A stretch of 64,000 nt of DNA from Hyphomicrobium album (GCF_009708035.1 NZ_WMBQ01000002.1:124001-188000), one strand, 5' to 3'; counted from the first letter of the stretch, positions 35,920 to 45,288 are shown. The notes: generated by a model from the sequence alone, not told the origin. A program made the numbers and translations.

Positions 35920-37448
35920 TGCACGACAAGGTTCAAGTGAAACCGCCGAAGCGGCAGTTCCTCTCGCCCGACTTCGTGCGCGCGATGCTCGCCGGACACT
36001 CGGCCCTAGGACTGGCATTCGCGGCGCTCATCTACATCGTCTGCCTCACCGGCACCGTCTCCGTGTTCCTCATGGAGCTGCAGCGCTGGGAGCAGCCGGA
36101 CGGCCCGCGGGTGACGGAGACGCCGTCGCCGGAGGTTATCGCCGCCGCCGTGCGTGCCGGGTACGAGCAGGCGCGGGCCGACAACGCCGCGCACGATCTG
36201 TTCGTCAGCGCCCCGCCCCGCACGCCGCAACGGATCATGGTCACCTATCACGATCATGAATCCGGCGTTGAAGGCGATTGGCTTGCCGATGCCGACGGCC
36301 GCCTGGTGACGCGGGTTTCGGCGGCGTGGTCGGAGTTCATCAGCTTCCTGCACATGCACCTGCACCTGCCGCGCACTTGGGGCAAATATCTCGTTGGTCT
36401 GACGGGCGTGGCGCTGCTGTCGTCGCTCATCTCCGGGATCCTCTCGCATCCGCGTATCTTCAAGGATGCGTTCTACCTGCGCTGGGGCGGCTCGCGGCGT
36501 CTGCAGGAGGCGGACCTGCACAATCGGCTCGGCGTATGGGGCTTGCCGTTCCACGTCGTGGTGACGCTCTCGGGCGCGCTGCTCGGCCTGTCGACGCTGA
36601 TCGTCGGCGTGCTGGCGCTCGCCGCCTACGACGGCGATCGGGAGAAGGCGTTCGGCACGCTGTTCGGTCCGCGCGCCACGGACAGCAAGACGGCGGCGCC
36701 GGTGCCGGATCTGGCTCCCATGATCCGCCAAGTGCAGGAGCGCGAGCCGAAGGCCGAGGTGGCGAGCGTCTTCGTCGAGCACGTCGGCACCGCCGGCCAG
36801 GTGGTGCAACTCGGCATGCACATGCCAGGCAAGATCGCCTTCTCGGAGACGTTCCACTTCCGCGGCGACGGCAAGCTGCTTCCCGACCCGACCAAAGCCG
36901 AGGCTGGACCGGGCCGGTGGATCCTCGGCGCCATCCAACCGCTGCACTTCGGCTGGTTCGGCGGCCTGCCGGTGAAGGTCCTCTATGGCGTGCTCGGCCT
37001 CGCGCTGACCATCGTCACCCACAGCGGCGTCGTCATCTGGCTGGCGCGGCGGCGCGACAAGGGACGCCCGGCGCCGGGCTGGGAGAAGGTTTGGGCGGTG
37101 GTCGGCTGGAGTCAGCCGCTCGCCTTCGGCGTAACGGCGATCGTCGCGCTGCTCATCGGCGAAGGGCGTTTGGTCGCGATCTACCTCGCGACGATTGCCG
37201 CGGCGCTCGTGCTGGCCTTGGTGATGCGCGACGGGACGTCGACGGCGCGGGCGTTGCGCGTGCTGAGCGGGCTGGCACTGCTCGGCGCCGTGGCGACGCA
37301 CGCCTACCTCTGGTGGGGGCGCATCGCCGATCCGATGGCGTGGTGGGTCGACGCGGCGATCGTCGCGGCTGCGCTGCTCATCGCTCTGCCGGCGCTGAAG
37401 CGCCGGGCGCGGTCGGCTTCGCTGCAGCAATTCCCCGTCGCGGCGTAA
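35919..37448 (+). CDS. PepSY-associated TM protein (putative ferric-siderophore reductase)
   Basis: 509 residues from the ATG at 35919. The pattern is TM (about 31-51), periplasmic PepSY region with HMHLHLPRTWGKYLVGLTG, a TM hairpin, a second PepSY-like region (VPDLAPMIRQVQEREPKAEV) and further TM helices. Histidines such as H144-x-H146 and HNRLGVWGLPFHVVV are typical haem ligands of the PiuB/FoxB group, which reduces ferric-siderophores at the inner membrane. Context: the divergent TonB receptor and a coupled small membrane protein. Likely role is iron release from a siderophore. Confidence 0.8.
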   Translation: MHDKVQVKPPKRQFLSPDFVRAMLAGHSALGLAFAALIYIVCLTGTVSVFLMELQRWEQPDGPRVTETPSPEVIAAAVRAGYEQARADNAAHDLFVSAPPRTPQRIMVTYHDHESGVEGDWLADADGRLVTRVSAAWSEFISFLHMHLHLPRTWGKYLVGLTGVALLSSLISGILSHPRIFKDAFYLRWGGSRRLQEADLHNRLGVWGLPFHVVVTLSGALLGLSTLIVGVLALAAYDGDREKAFGTLFGPRATDSKTAAPVPDLAPMIRQVQEREPKAEVASVFVEHVGTAGQVVQLGMHMPGKIAFSETFHFRGDGKLLPDPTKAEAGPGRWILGAIQPLHFGWFGGLPVKVLYGVLGLALTIVTHSGVVIWLARRRDKGRPAPGWEKVWAVVGWSQPLAFGVTAIVALLIGEGRLVAIYLATIAAALVLALVMRDGTSTARALRVLSGLALLGAVATHAYLWWGRIADPMAWWVDAAIVAAALLIALPALKRRARSASLQQFPVAA

Positions 37449-37469
37449 TGCAAGCTCAACTTGAGCCAG

Positions 37470-37503
37470 AGCCGGCCTGGATCTAGGGGTTCCTCGGCTT
37501 TTT
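37470..37503 (+). terminator. Terminator after the PepSY gene
   Basis: AGCCG/CGGCT arms with a 20-nt loop and a TTTTT run, 22 bp past the stop at 37448. The stem is short, so this is a weak case. Confidence 0.4.
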
Positions 37504-37577
37504 ACCCGTTGCGCTAAAGCGAAACAAAGACGTCGTCTGACAATATGTCTGGATCGCAAAAACCTAGGTTGCATCCG

Positions 37578-38618
37578 ATGACGAACCGCCTGTCTCGCCG
37601 CCAAGCCCTTGCCGCGCTCGCCGGCGCGGGAGCCGTCGCCGCGATGCCCTCATCGGCGCGTGCCTGCAGCCGCGTCTTCTGGAACGACAACAAGGTCAAG
37701 CTCGTCGGCCGCACGCTCGACTGGAGCCGCCACTTCAACGAGGAGATGTGGGCGTTACCCGCGGGCATGGAGCGGTCCGGGCGCGTGCCCGACAATGCCG
37801 CCACCTGGTCGTCGCGCTATGCGAGCCTGATCATCGCCGGCCTCGGCATCTGCACCGAGGAAGGCATCAACGAGAAGGGCCTCGTCGTCAGCCTGCTCTT
37901 CCTCGACGGTACGCAATACGAGACGCGCAACTCCAAGCGGCCCGGCATCGCCTTCTACCAGTGGCCGCAGTTCTACCTCGACAACTATTCGACGGTGAAC
38001 GAAGTGATCGCCAACCTCGACCAGGTGCAGATCGTCAACACCGGCCTCGGCGACGAATATCCGAACGGCCTGCCGCTGCACGTGGCGCTCGCCGACCGCG
38101 ACGGCCAGTCGGCGATCATCGAGTTCATCAAGGGCGAGCCGACGATCCACTTCGGCCGCCAGTATCAGGTGATGACCAACGAGCCGGCCTACGACCAGCA
38201 GGTCGCCAATCTGCTGCGCTACAAGTGGTTCGGCGGCACGATCGACCAGCTGCCCGGCGGCATCCAGGCCGACGAGCGCTTCGTGCGCGCTGCCTATACG
38301 CTCAAGTATCTGCCGAAGACGGACGACCCCGCGCAGGCCGCCGCCAGCATGATGAGCCTCATGAACAACGTGTCGGTGCCCTTTGGCAGCCCCTACTCGG
38401 GCGTCTCGGGCACCTACCCGACGTGGTACCGCTCGATCATCGACCCGGACAGCCGCCGCTACTACGTGCAGACGGCGATCACCCCGGGCACCTTCTGGGT
38501 GGACATGGACAAGCTCGACCTGAAGCCCGGCGCCGCGGCGCGCAAGCTCCCCATCTTCGATCCGGATCTGGTGGGTGAGGTCGGCGCCGCCTTCAAGGAC
38601 GGCAAGCCGTCGGTGTGA
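37578..38618 (+). CDS. Tat-exported choloylglycine hydrolase/penicillin V acylase family protein (Ntn hydrolase)
   Basis: 346 residues from the ATG at 37578. Twin-arginine signal MTNRLSRRQALAALAGAG cleaves after ARA, exposing the mature N-terminus Cys (C30, ACSRVFWNDN), the autocatalytic nucleophile of this family. Further conserved pieces: VGRTLDWSRHFNEEMW, GLGICTEEGINEKGLVVSLLFL, ADRDGQSAIIEFIKG, VMTNEPAYDQQ. Members hydrolyse linear amide bonds in bile salts, penicillin V or acyl-homoserine lactones. In an environmental alphaproteobacterium an amide or AHL substrate is more likely than bile salts. Transcribed alone, downstream of the PepSY gene. Confidence 0.85.
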   Translation: MTNRLSRRQALAALAGAGAVAAMPSSARACSRVFWNDNKVKLVGRTLDWSRHFNEEMWALPAGMERSGRVPDNAATWSSRYASLIIAGLGICTEEGINEKGLVVSLLFLDGTQYETRNSKRPGIAFYQWPQFYLDNYSTVNEVIANLDQVQIVNTGLGDEYPNGLPLHVALADRDGQSAIIEFIKGEPTIHFGRQYQVMTNEPAYDQQVANLLRYKWFGGTIDQLPGGIQADERFVRAAYTLKYLPKTDDPAQAAASMMSLMNNVSVPFGSPYSGVSGTYPTWYRSIIDPDSRRYYVQTAITPGTFWVDMDKLDLKPGAAARKLPIFDPDLVGEVGAAFKDGKPSV

Positions 38619-38655
38619 TGTCCTGAATCGCCGAACGCGGCCGCTCAGAAGTAGG

Positions 38656-38742
38656 TGGTGCCCCAGGCCCGACTCGAACGGGCACATCCTTGCGGACAAC
38701 AGATTTTGAGTCTGTCGCGTCTACCGGTTCCGCCACTGGGGC
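38656..38742 (-). tRNA. tRNA-Leu (anticodon CAA)
   Basis: Reads GCCCCAG ... CTGGGGC as a 7-bp acceptor stem followed by A and an encoded CCA. The anticodon stem ACAGA/TCTGT surrounds loop CTCAAAA, giving anticodon CAA. The long variable arm (TGTCCGCAAGGATGTG region) is typical of leucine tRNAs, and the T arm contains GTTCGAGTC. Length 87 nt with CCA. Confidence 0.95.
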
Positions 38743-38901
38743 AAGCCCGTCTGAGAAGCGCGCCTTGGCCTTCGCGCTGCCGACCGGGGCCCCTTCCCTA
38801 CACATGAAGCGACCGTCACGCAACGGCGCTGTCGCCACATTTGACGCGTGCATGAACGTGAAAATAGGTACAAAATACCGCTTTGCTGGCTCCATATTGC
38901 A

Positions 38902-39663
38902 ATGTCGTTTTCTCAGCTTCGCAGCGTCAGGCGCGCTCCGTCTCCCGAGGCCGATAGCTCGGCGCCGAGCGGCTGGAAACGCTTTCGGGCGGTTCTCGGC
39001 GCCTACCTTCTCAACGGCGGGCTCGCGGCCCACGTGCAGGCTGCTGCGGCGGTCGTCGCGGTAGGTTTGGCGATCTACACGCTCAACACGTGGAAGACCC
39101 AGGAGCGCGCCAAGAAGCGGAGCGAGCTGGCATTCGAGATCCTATCCCGCACGATGTACGCAGCCGGCGAGGTTCGTGAGTTGCTCGGCTGGGGCGACAT
39201 TGACCTCCAGTCAAACGATGCCGAAGCGTTTCTCAAACGCGTCATTGCGAGCGATGACCGCGCGCGCTTCAAACAGCTCTCCGGAAAGATGAGCGAGCTC
39301 GACCTTTACAGAACCGTGGCCGGGTTCACGGTCCGCAACGGTCCGCTCGATGCAGACCTGCTCTTCATCAGCAGCAGCATCAAGCGGCTCGATGGCTGCT
39401 ACGACGAACTCGACAGAATGAGCCGTACCGATGTCGGGGCTCGACCCGAGGTGTGGCAGACTATGGTCATTTCCCAGGCCAGAGACCTCGGTCACGCTTG
39501 GTCGAAGGCCCTCGATACGGCGTTTCTCAAGACCAACTGCACGCTCGACCAAGACGGCTTCCACGCCAGGGTCGACCTCGTCTACAAGCAACTCGTTCCA
39601 GAGCTGGAGTTCAACGCCCCCGCCGAACTGAGGCATCCCGTCGACAGTTCAGCGAAACAGTAG
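38902..39663 (+). CDS. Unknown single-TM protein, 253 aa
   Basis: From the ATG at 38902 the chain has a basic N-terminus (MSFSQLRSVRRAPSPEAD), one TM helix (about 46-62, HVQAAAAVVAVGLAIYTL), then a helical cytoplasmic or periplasmic domain of about 185 residues with two cysteines (GCYDELD and KTNCTLDQD). No catalytic motif is evident. Codon use is somewhat less GC-biased than neighbours, which may point to a later acquisition. The start could be the ATG at 38848 but that one has no ribosome-binding site. Confidence 0.55.
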   Translation: MSFSQLRSVRRAPSPEADSSAPSGWKRFRAVLGAYLLNGGLAAHVQAAAAVVAVGLAIYTLNTWKTQERAKKRSELAFEILSRTMYAAGEVRELLGWGDIDLQSNDAEAFLKRVIASDDRARFKQLSGKMSELDLYRTVAGFTVRNGPLDADLLFISSSIKRLDGCYDELDRMSRTDVGARPEVWQTMVISQARDLGHAWSKALDTAFLKTNCTLDQDGFHARVDLVYKQLVPELEFNAPAELRHPVDSSAKQ

Positions 39664-39793
39664 CCGGACGCTGCCGGACGACCGGAATCGCGGCCAGCTG
39701 AACGACCCCAACTGAAAATGCTCAGGGCGGTGGGAACCCACGTGCCACAGCCGCCGTTGCCGGGATGCCCGCCGTCCGCAGAGGGACCCCAGC

Positions 39794-40852
39794 ATGGCCG
39801 CCGCTTCCGCCCCAACTTCATCCGCGCTCTCCGAGGCCCAGTTCATACGGCGCGTGTTCATCGTCGTCGGCATCCTCGCCCTCGTCGCGGCGCTGTACCT
39901 GCTCTCCGACCTGCTGCTCCTGGTCTTCGGCGCGGTGCTGGTTGCGGTGACCTTGCGCGCCATCGCGGCCCCGATCGCGCGCGAGACGTCGCTCGGCCAG
40001 CGCTTCTCGCTGCTCGCTGCGGGACTGGGCGTGGTCGCGCTGCTGGGCGGCATCGCCTACTGGTTCGGCGCGCAGATCAGCGATCAGCTCGTTGCTCTGT
40101 TCGACAAGCTGCCCGCCGCCGCCGAGGCGGCTTCGCAGCGCGTGCCGTTCCTGGCGATGCCGGTGTCGGATCTCGTGAAGGGCTCCTCCATCGGAGGCCT
40201 GCTGGCGGGCGCCTTCACGTGGGGCAAGGCGGTCGCCGGCTCGGTCGCAACGGTGGTGCTCATGGTGATCGCCGGCATCTACATCGCCATCAATCCCGGC
40301 ATCTACCGGCGCGGGTTCGTGATGCTGTTTCCCAAGCGCGTGCAGCCGCAGGTGTCCGACACGCTGACCCAGGCCGGCGCGGCGCTGCGCCTGTGGCTCG
40401 GCGCGCAGCTTCTCGCCATGATCATGGTCGGCGTGATGATCGGTGGCGGACTCGCGTTGATCGGTGTGCCGTCGGCGCTGGGTTTGGGCTTCGTCGCGGG
40501 CGTGCTCGAGTTTATCCCCTATCTCGGGCCGATACTGAGCGCCGTACCGGCGCTGCTCATCGCCTCGACGCAGAGCTGGGAGATGGTCGGGTGGACGCTG
40601 CTCTTGTTCATCGTCGTGCAGCAGGTGGAGAACAACATCATCCTGCCGCTGGTCACCGGCCGCGCGGTCGATCTGCCGCCGGCCGTCGGCCTGCTCGCCG
40701 TCGTCGCCATCGGCATCCTGTTCGGGCCGCTCGGGCTGTTGCTCGCCTACCCGCTCGCCATCGTCATCGACGTGGCCGTGCGCCGGCTCTACGTGCGCGA
40801 GATGCTGGGCGAGAAGGTTGCCATCGCCGGCGAAAAGTCAAAAGGCGCTTAG
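39794..40852 (+). CDS. AI-2E family transporter (PerM/TqsA-like)
   Basis: 352 residues with about seven to eight TM helices. The ATG at 39794 follows GAGGGACC. The N-terminal pair FIVVGILALVAALYLLSDLLLLVFGAVLVAV, the loop region with LPAAAEAASQRVPF, and the C-terminal block GFVAGVLEFIPYLGPILSAVPALL and QQVENNIILPLVTGRAV are the family hallmarks. Substrates vary (AI-2, antiporter ions), so none is assigned. Converges on the 40854-41213 gene with only one base between stops. Confidence 0.88.
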   Translation: MAAASAPTSSALSEAQFIRRVFIVVGILALVAALYLLSDLLLLVFGAVLVAVTLRAIAAPIARETSLGQRFSLLAAGLGVVALLGGIAYWFGAQISDQLVALFDKLPAAAEAASQRVPFLAMPVSDLVKGSSIGGLLAGAFTWGKAVAGSVATVVLMVIAGIYIAINPGIYRRGFVMLFPKRVQPQVSDTLTQAGAALRLWLGAQLLAMIMVGVMIGGGLALIGVPSALGLGFVAGVLEFIPYLGPILSAVPALLIASTQSWEMVGWTLLLFIVVQQVENNIILPLVTGRAVDLPPAVGLLAVVAIGILFGPLGLLLAYPLAIVIDVAVRRLYVREMLGEKVAIAGEKSKGA

Positions 40853-40853
40853 G

Positions 40854-41213
40854 CTACTTCCAGGAGTAGGTGATGCGGCCGGTGTGGTGGCGGTGCTCGG
40901 TGATCTCGATGTGATCGCCGACGTGCGGATCGGTCGTCTTCATCGCCATGACGTTGATGCGGCGGCCGCCGTTATCGAGCGCCACCTCGACCGACAGCCC
41001 TTCCTCGATCAGGCGCGTGTTCTTGATGTTGAGCGGGCCGACGTTGGTCACCGTCGCCGGCACGCGCACGTTCTCGACGCGCGCGTCGTAGTCCTCGTAG
41101 ACGAAATAGGCGCCGATCAGGACCAGCGCCGCGGCGCCGATGCCGATTTTCTTGAAGCGCTCGCGCCACAGGGCGCGCTCGAGCTTGCGCCGGGTTTCTT
41201 CACGCATCGTCAT
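40854..41213 (-). CDS. Small single-TM protein downstream of ecm
   Basis: 119 residues with one TM helix (about 24-40, IGIGAAALVLIGAYFVY) and a beta-rich domain of about 75 residues behind it (VRVPATVTNVGPLNIKNTRL, VEVALDNGGRRINVMAMKTTD). GGAAG precedes the ATG at 41213; a second ATG two codons on is possible. It follows ecm by 25 bp on the same strand and is probably cotranscribed. No known domain was recognised. Confidence 0.65.
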   Translation of the reverse strand: MTMREETRRKLERALWRERFKKIGIGAAALVLIGAYFVYEDYDARVENVRVPATVTNVGPLNIKNTRLIEEGLSVEVALDNGGRRINVMAMKTTDPHVGDHIEITEHRHHTGRITYSWK

Positions 41214-41238
41214 TTCTTCCTTGTTGGTTTGCCCCGTC

Positions 41239-43233
41239 TTAGGCGGCCATCGCCTGGCTGCCGACGAGACGCACGATGTCGCTCATGATGTCGTTGAGTT
41301 GGAAGTTCTTCGGCGTGTACACGGCGGCGACGCCGAATGCTTTCAGCTTCACCTCGTCCTCCGGCGGAATGATGCCGCCGACGACGACGGGCACGTCCGT
41401 GAGGCCCTCCTTGCGCAGACGCTCCATGACTTCCTGCACGAGCGGCACGTGGCTGCCAGAAAGGATGGAAAGCCCGATGACGTGGGTGCTCTCGTCCACG
41501 GCGGCGCGCACGATCTGCGCCGGCGTCAGGCGGATGCCCTCGTAGACGACGTCCATGCCGACGTCGCGGGCGCGCACGGCGATCTGCTCGGCGCCGTTCG
41601 AATGACCGTCGAGGCCCGGTTTGCCGACGAGGAACTTCACGCGGCGGCCGAGCTTGGCGGAGAGCTCGTCGACGGCGGCGCGCACGCTGTCGAGCGCGGC
41701 GCTGTCACGCGCGACGGCGGACTGGGCAACGCCGGTCGGGGCGCGATACTCGCCGAACACGCGGCGTAGCGTGCCGCCCCACTCGCCGGTCGTCACGCCG
41801 ACGCGCGCGGCGACAATCGACGGCTCCATGATGTTGCGGCCTTCCTTGGCAGCACGCTCCAGATCGGCGAGCGCGGCACTCACTGCCTTATTGTCGCGTT
41901 CAGCACGCCAGGCTTTAAGGCGCTCGACCTGCAGCGCTTCCATTGCCGGGTCGACCACCATGATGGCGCCTTCACCGGCGGTGAGCGGCGAGGGCTCGGT
42001 CTCGGTCCACTTGTTGACACCGACGACGGTAAGGTCGCCGCTCTCGATACCGGACAGGCGCCCCGTGTTGCTTTCGACCAGACGCCGTTTCATGTAGTCG
42101 ATTGCAGCGACGGCGCCGCCCATCGCATCGATGGTCGCGAGCTCGGCCTTCGCCTGCTCCTTCAGCTCTTCGACCTTGCGCGCGATTACGGTCGAGCCGT
42201 CGAAGATGTCGCCGTATTCGAGCAGGTCGGTCTCGTAGGCGAGGATCTGCTGCATGCGTAGCGACCACTGCTGGTCCCACGGACGCGGGAGGCCGAGCGC
42301 CTCGTTCCAGGCCGGGAGCTGCACGGCGCGGGCGCGCGCCTTCTTCGACAGCGTTACGGCCAGCATCTCGATCAGGATGCGGTAGACGTTGTTCTCAGGC
42401 TGCGGCTCGGTGAGGCCGAGGCTGTTCACCTGCACGCCGTAGCGGAACATCCGGTCCTTCGGATTGGTAACGCCGTAGCGCTCGCGCGTGATCTCGTCCC
42501 ACAGCTCGTTGAACGCCCGCATCTTGCAGATCTCGGTGATGAACCGCAGGCCCGCATTGACGAAGAACGACACACGCCCGACGACCTGGCCGAACTGGTC
42601 GGCCGGCACCTCGCCCGAGGCCTTCACCGTGTCGAGCACGGCGATGGCCGTTGCCAGCGCATACGCCAGCTCCTGCACCGGCGTCGCCCCCGCCTCCTGT
42701 AGATGATAGGAGCAGACGTTCGTCGGGTTCCACTTAGGAACCTCTTTGTAGGAGAAGACGATCGTGTCCTTGATGAGCCGCAGCGACGGCTCTGGGGGGA
42801 ACACGTAGGTCCCGCGCGACAGGTATTCCTTGATGATGTCGTTCTGGATGGTGCCGGTGAGCTTGTCGCGCGAGGCGCCCTGCTCGTCGGCGAAGGCGAC
42901 GTAGAGCGACAACAACCACGCGGCCGTGGCGTTGATCGTCATCGACGTGTTCATCTGGTCGAGCGGGATGCCGTCGAGCAGGGTGCGCATGTCACCCAGG
43001 TGGGACACGGGCACGCCGACCTTGCCGACCTCGCCCTTGGCTAGCTCGTTGTCGCTGTCGTAGCCGGTCTGAGTCGGCAGATCGAAGGCGATCGAAAGGC
43101 CCGTCTGACCCTTGGCGAGGTTCTTCCGGTAGAGCTCGTTCGACTTGGCGGCCGTCGAGTGGCCGGCGTAGGTGCGAAATAACCACGGGCGGTCGGGCGT
43201 CCGACTTCCGGCCCCGCTCTTGCCTTCGGGCAT
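41239..43233 (-). CDS. ecm: Ethylmalonyl-CoA mutase, B12-dependent
   Basis: 664 residues: a TIM-barrel catalytic domain (about 20-520; SIAFDLPTQTGYDSDNEL, MTINATAAWLLSLYVA, VCSYHLQEAGATPVQELAYALATA) and a C-terminal cobalamin-binding domain (about 535-664) with D-x-H-x2-G (LDGHSNG), SILSGSH and GGIIPPED. It converts (2R)-ethylmalonyl-CoA into (2S)-methylsuccinyl-CoA. This type is often misnamed MeaA or methylmalonyl-CoA mutase. The presence of ccr and mcd within 6 kb supports ethylmalonyl-CoA as substrate. The GAGG before ATG 43233 supports the start. Needs adenosylcobalamin. Confidence 0.92.
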   Translation of the reverse strand: MPEGKSGAGSRTPDRPWLFRTYAGHSTAAKSNELYRKNLAKGQTGLSIAFDLPTQTGYDSDNELAKGEVGKVGVPVSHLGDMRTLLDGIPLDQMNTSMTINATAAWLLSLYVAFADEQGASRDKLTGTIQNDIIKEYLSRGTYVFPPEPSLRLIKDTIVFSYKEVPKWNPTNVCSYHLQEAGATPVQELAYALATAIAVLDTVKASGEVPADQFGQVVGRVSFFVNAGLRFITEICKMRAFNELWDEITRERYGVTNPKDRMFRYGVQVNSLGLTEPQPENNVYRILIEMLAVTLSKKARARAVQLPAWNEALGLPRPWDQQWSLRMQQILAYETDLLEYGDIFDGSTVIARKVEELKEQAKAELATIDAMGGAVAAIDYMKRRLVESNTGRLSGIESGDLTVVGVNKWTETEPSPLTAGEGAIMVVDPAMEALQVERLKAWRAERDNKAVSAALADLERAAKEGRNIMEPSIVAARVGVTTGEWGGTLRRVFGEYRAPTGVAQSAVARDSAALDSVRAAVDELSAKLGRRVKFLVGKPGLDGHSNGAEQIAVRARDVGMDVVYEGIRLTPAQIVRAAVDESTHVIGLSILSGSHVPLVQEVMERLRKEGLTDVPVVVGGIIPPEDEVKLKAFGVAAVYTPKNFQLNDIMSDIVRLVGSQAMAA

Positions 43234-43334
43234 GCATCAACCTCGGTTGGGTTCGGCTGTTGCCGTAAAGTACCCATAACCGCCAGTGCAATGCAAAATG
43301 ATCTTTGCCGCAACGCCCGTGCGTCGGCAGACGC

Positions 43335-43715
43335 CTAGATGCGGCGCAGCTCGCGGCGGTAGGGCAGGTCGCGATCGGCCATGTCGCGCTTGAACTGGTG
43401 TCGCTCGAGACGGAAGAACGCCATGATCGCCGCGATGCGCATGAACAGCAGCAGCGCGAGCAGGGCCATGACGATGCCCGCCGTGCAGGCGATGACGACG
43501 TTGGTCTCGCGGTCGGGGGTGGGATAGAACCCGGTCAGCTCGAAAACGTAGTTCGTCACGAGCGCCCCGAGGGTGAATCCGGGGACGAAGACCAGCGCCA
43601 GGACCGTCCGCGACAGGACGTGCAGGGTGAGCACCCCGGCCCATCCGGAAAGCATGGCCACGACAACCAGGGTGTAGGTGTCGACGGTGACGGCTCTGTT
43701 CAGAAAATCAAGCAT
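43335..43715 (-). CDS. Small three-TM protein, 126 aa
   Basis: Starts MLDFLNRAVTVDTYTLVV. TM helices at about 13-33, 34-60 and 75-97; the C-terminus is basic (FFRLERHQFKRDMADRDLPYRREL). Divergent from ccr and 101 bp upstream of ecm on the same strand. No recognised family; likely a membrane partner unrelated to the pathway. Confidence 0.6.
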   Translation of the reverse strand: MLDFLNRAVTVDTYTLVVVAMLSGWAGVLTLHVLSRTVLALVFVPGFTLGALVTNYVFELTGFYPTPDRETNVVIACTAGIVMALLALLLFMRIAAIMAFFRLERHQFKRDMADRDLPYRRELRRI

Positions 43716-43953
43716 GTGCAGTTTATCCAGGACTGCTCTGCCGGCCTGCCGCCCACAAAGAACTCAAGTCGAACCGGCGTTTTAGGCGCCCGGGGCTTAA
43801 TGCTCCGTTGACACGATCGCATAGCGGCGCCAGAGCCTCTTCATTGCAGCGCGGAAACGTGCTTGAAACGGCTCCAGGCACGTGCGGCTGTGGGGCCGCG
43901 ATCAAATGCGCCGCCGACCAGCGGGTCCGGCGGATTCATCACGGGAGCCAAGA

Positions 43954-45270
43954 ATGACGAGCCAAAGCGCCGCCAGGACGGAAATCGCCATGGGCGCGCC
44001 GGCAAGCGGCGAGAAGAAGGATCTCTACGAAATTGGGGAGATTCCGCCGCTCGGGTACGTTCCCAAGAACATGTATGCCTGGGCCATCCGTAAGGAGCGC
44101 CACGGCGACCCGGACACGGCCATGCAGATGGAGGTCCTCCCCACCTGGGAGCTCGACAGCCATGACGTGCTCGTGCTCGTCATGGCCGCCGGCGTTAACT
44201 ACAACGGCATTTGGGCTTCGCTAGGCAAGCCGATCTCGCCGCTGGACGGCCACAAGAACCCCTACCACATCGCCGGCTCGGATGCCTCGGGCATCGTCTG
44301 GGCGGTCGGCTCCAAGGTGAAGCGCTGGAAGGTCGGCGACGAGGTCGTCATCCATTGCAACCAGGACGACGGCGACGACGAGGAGTGTAACGGCGGCGAC
44401 CCGATGTTCTCCCCGAGCCAGCGCATCTGGGGCTACGAAACCCCGGACGGCTCGTTCGCCCAGTTCTGCCGCGTGCAGGACCGCCAGCTTCTCGAGCGCC
44501 CGCGCCACCTCACCTGGGAGGAGAGCGCCTGCTACACGCTCGTCCTCGCCACGGCCTACCGAATGCTGTTCGGCCATCGTCCGCACGTGCTGCGCCCCGG
44601 CCATAACGTGCTCGTCTGGGGCGCCTCGGGCGGCCTCGGCTCCATGGCCGTGCAGCTCTGCGCCACCTCCGGCGCCAACGCCATCGGCGTCGTCTCCGAG
44701 GAGGATAAACGCGACTTCGTCATGCAGCTGGGCGCGCGCGGCGTGATCAACCGCAAGAACTTCGATTGCTGGGGCGAGCTACCGAAGGTCGGCACGCCCG
44801 AGTACGACGCCTGGTTCAAGAGCGCGCGCAAGTTCGGCGCCGCGATCTGGGAGACCACCGGCAAGGGCAACAACGTCGATTCCGTGTTCGAGCATCCCGG
44901 CCAGTCGACGTTCCCGGTGTCGGTGTTCATCGTCAAGCGCGGCGGCATGGTGGTCATCTGCGCCGGCACCACCGGCTACAACCTGACCATGGATGCCCGC
45001 TATCTCTGGATGCACCAGAAGCGCGTGCAGGGCTCGCACTTCGCCAACCTGTTGCAGGCGGCGCAGGCCAACAAGCTCGTCGTCGAGCGGCGCATCGATC
45101 CGTGCATGTCGGAAGTCTTCCCGTGGGAGCAGATCCCCAAGGCCCACATGCGCATGTTCCGCAACGAGCATAAGCCGGGCAACATGGCGGTGCTCGTCTC
45201 CGCTCCGACGACCGGCCTCAGAACCTACGAAGACGTGATCGAGGCCAGCCAGCGCCTGCGCGGCGGCTAG
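43954..45270 (+). CDS. ccr: Crotonyl-CoA carboxylase/reductase
   Basis: 438 residues from the ATG at 43954 (GGGAG 7 bases upstream); upstream in-frame ATGs lack a ribosome-binding site. A medium-chain dehydrogenase/reductase fold with NADPH-binding VLVWGASGGLGSMAVQLCA (about residue 226), and typical Ccr stretches MYAWAIRKERHGDPDTAM, GSDASGIVWAVGSKVKRWKVG and HCNQDDGDDEECNGGDPMFS. It carries out reductive carboxylation of crotonyl-CoA to ethylmalonyl-CoA, the committed step of the ethylmalonyl-CoA pathway. A strong terminator follows the gene. Confidence 0.95.
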   Translation: MTSQSAARTEIAMGAPASGEKKDLYEIGEIPPLGYVPKNMYAWAIRKERHGDPDTAMQMEVLPTWELDSHDVLVLVMAAGVNYNGIWASLGKPISPLDGHKNPYHIAGSDASGIVWAVGSKVKRWKVGDEVVIHCNQDDGDDEECNGGDPMFSPSQRIWGYETPDGSFAQFCRVQDRQLLERPRHLTWEESACYTLVLATAYRMLFGHRPHVLRPGHNVLVWGASGGLGSMAVQLCATSGANAIGVVSEEDKRDFVMQLGARGVINRKNFDCWGELPKVGTPEYDAWFKSARKFGAAIWETTGKGNNVDSVFEHPGQSTFPVSVFIVKRGGMVVICAGTTGYNLTMDARYLWMHQKRVQGSHFANLLQAAQANKLVVERRIDPCMSEVFPWEQIPKAHMRMFRNEHKPGNMAVLVSAPTTGLRTYEDVIEASQRLRGG

Positions 45271-45288
45271 ACTGTTTGGAGTTCGGCA

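Noticed and set aside
36006-37604. 532-codon minus-strand frame opposite the PepSY gene
   Set aside because: Arg/His/Gln-rich composition and no TM or motif; shadow of the PepSY gene.
41239-43233. Naming the mutase as methylmalonyl-CoA mutase
   Set aside because: Single-chain mutase next to ccr and mcd, with features of the ethylmalonyl-CoA mutase clade, favours ecm.
43716-43953. Cobalamin riboswitch upstream of ecm/ccr
   Set aside because: No B12-box-like sequence or extended leader was found.
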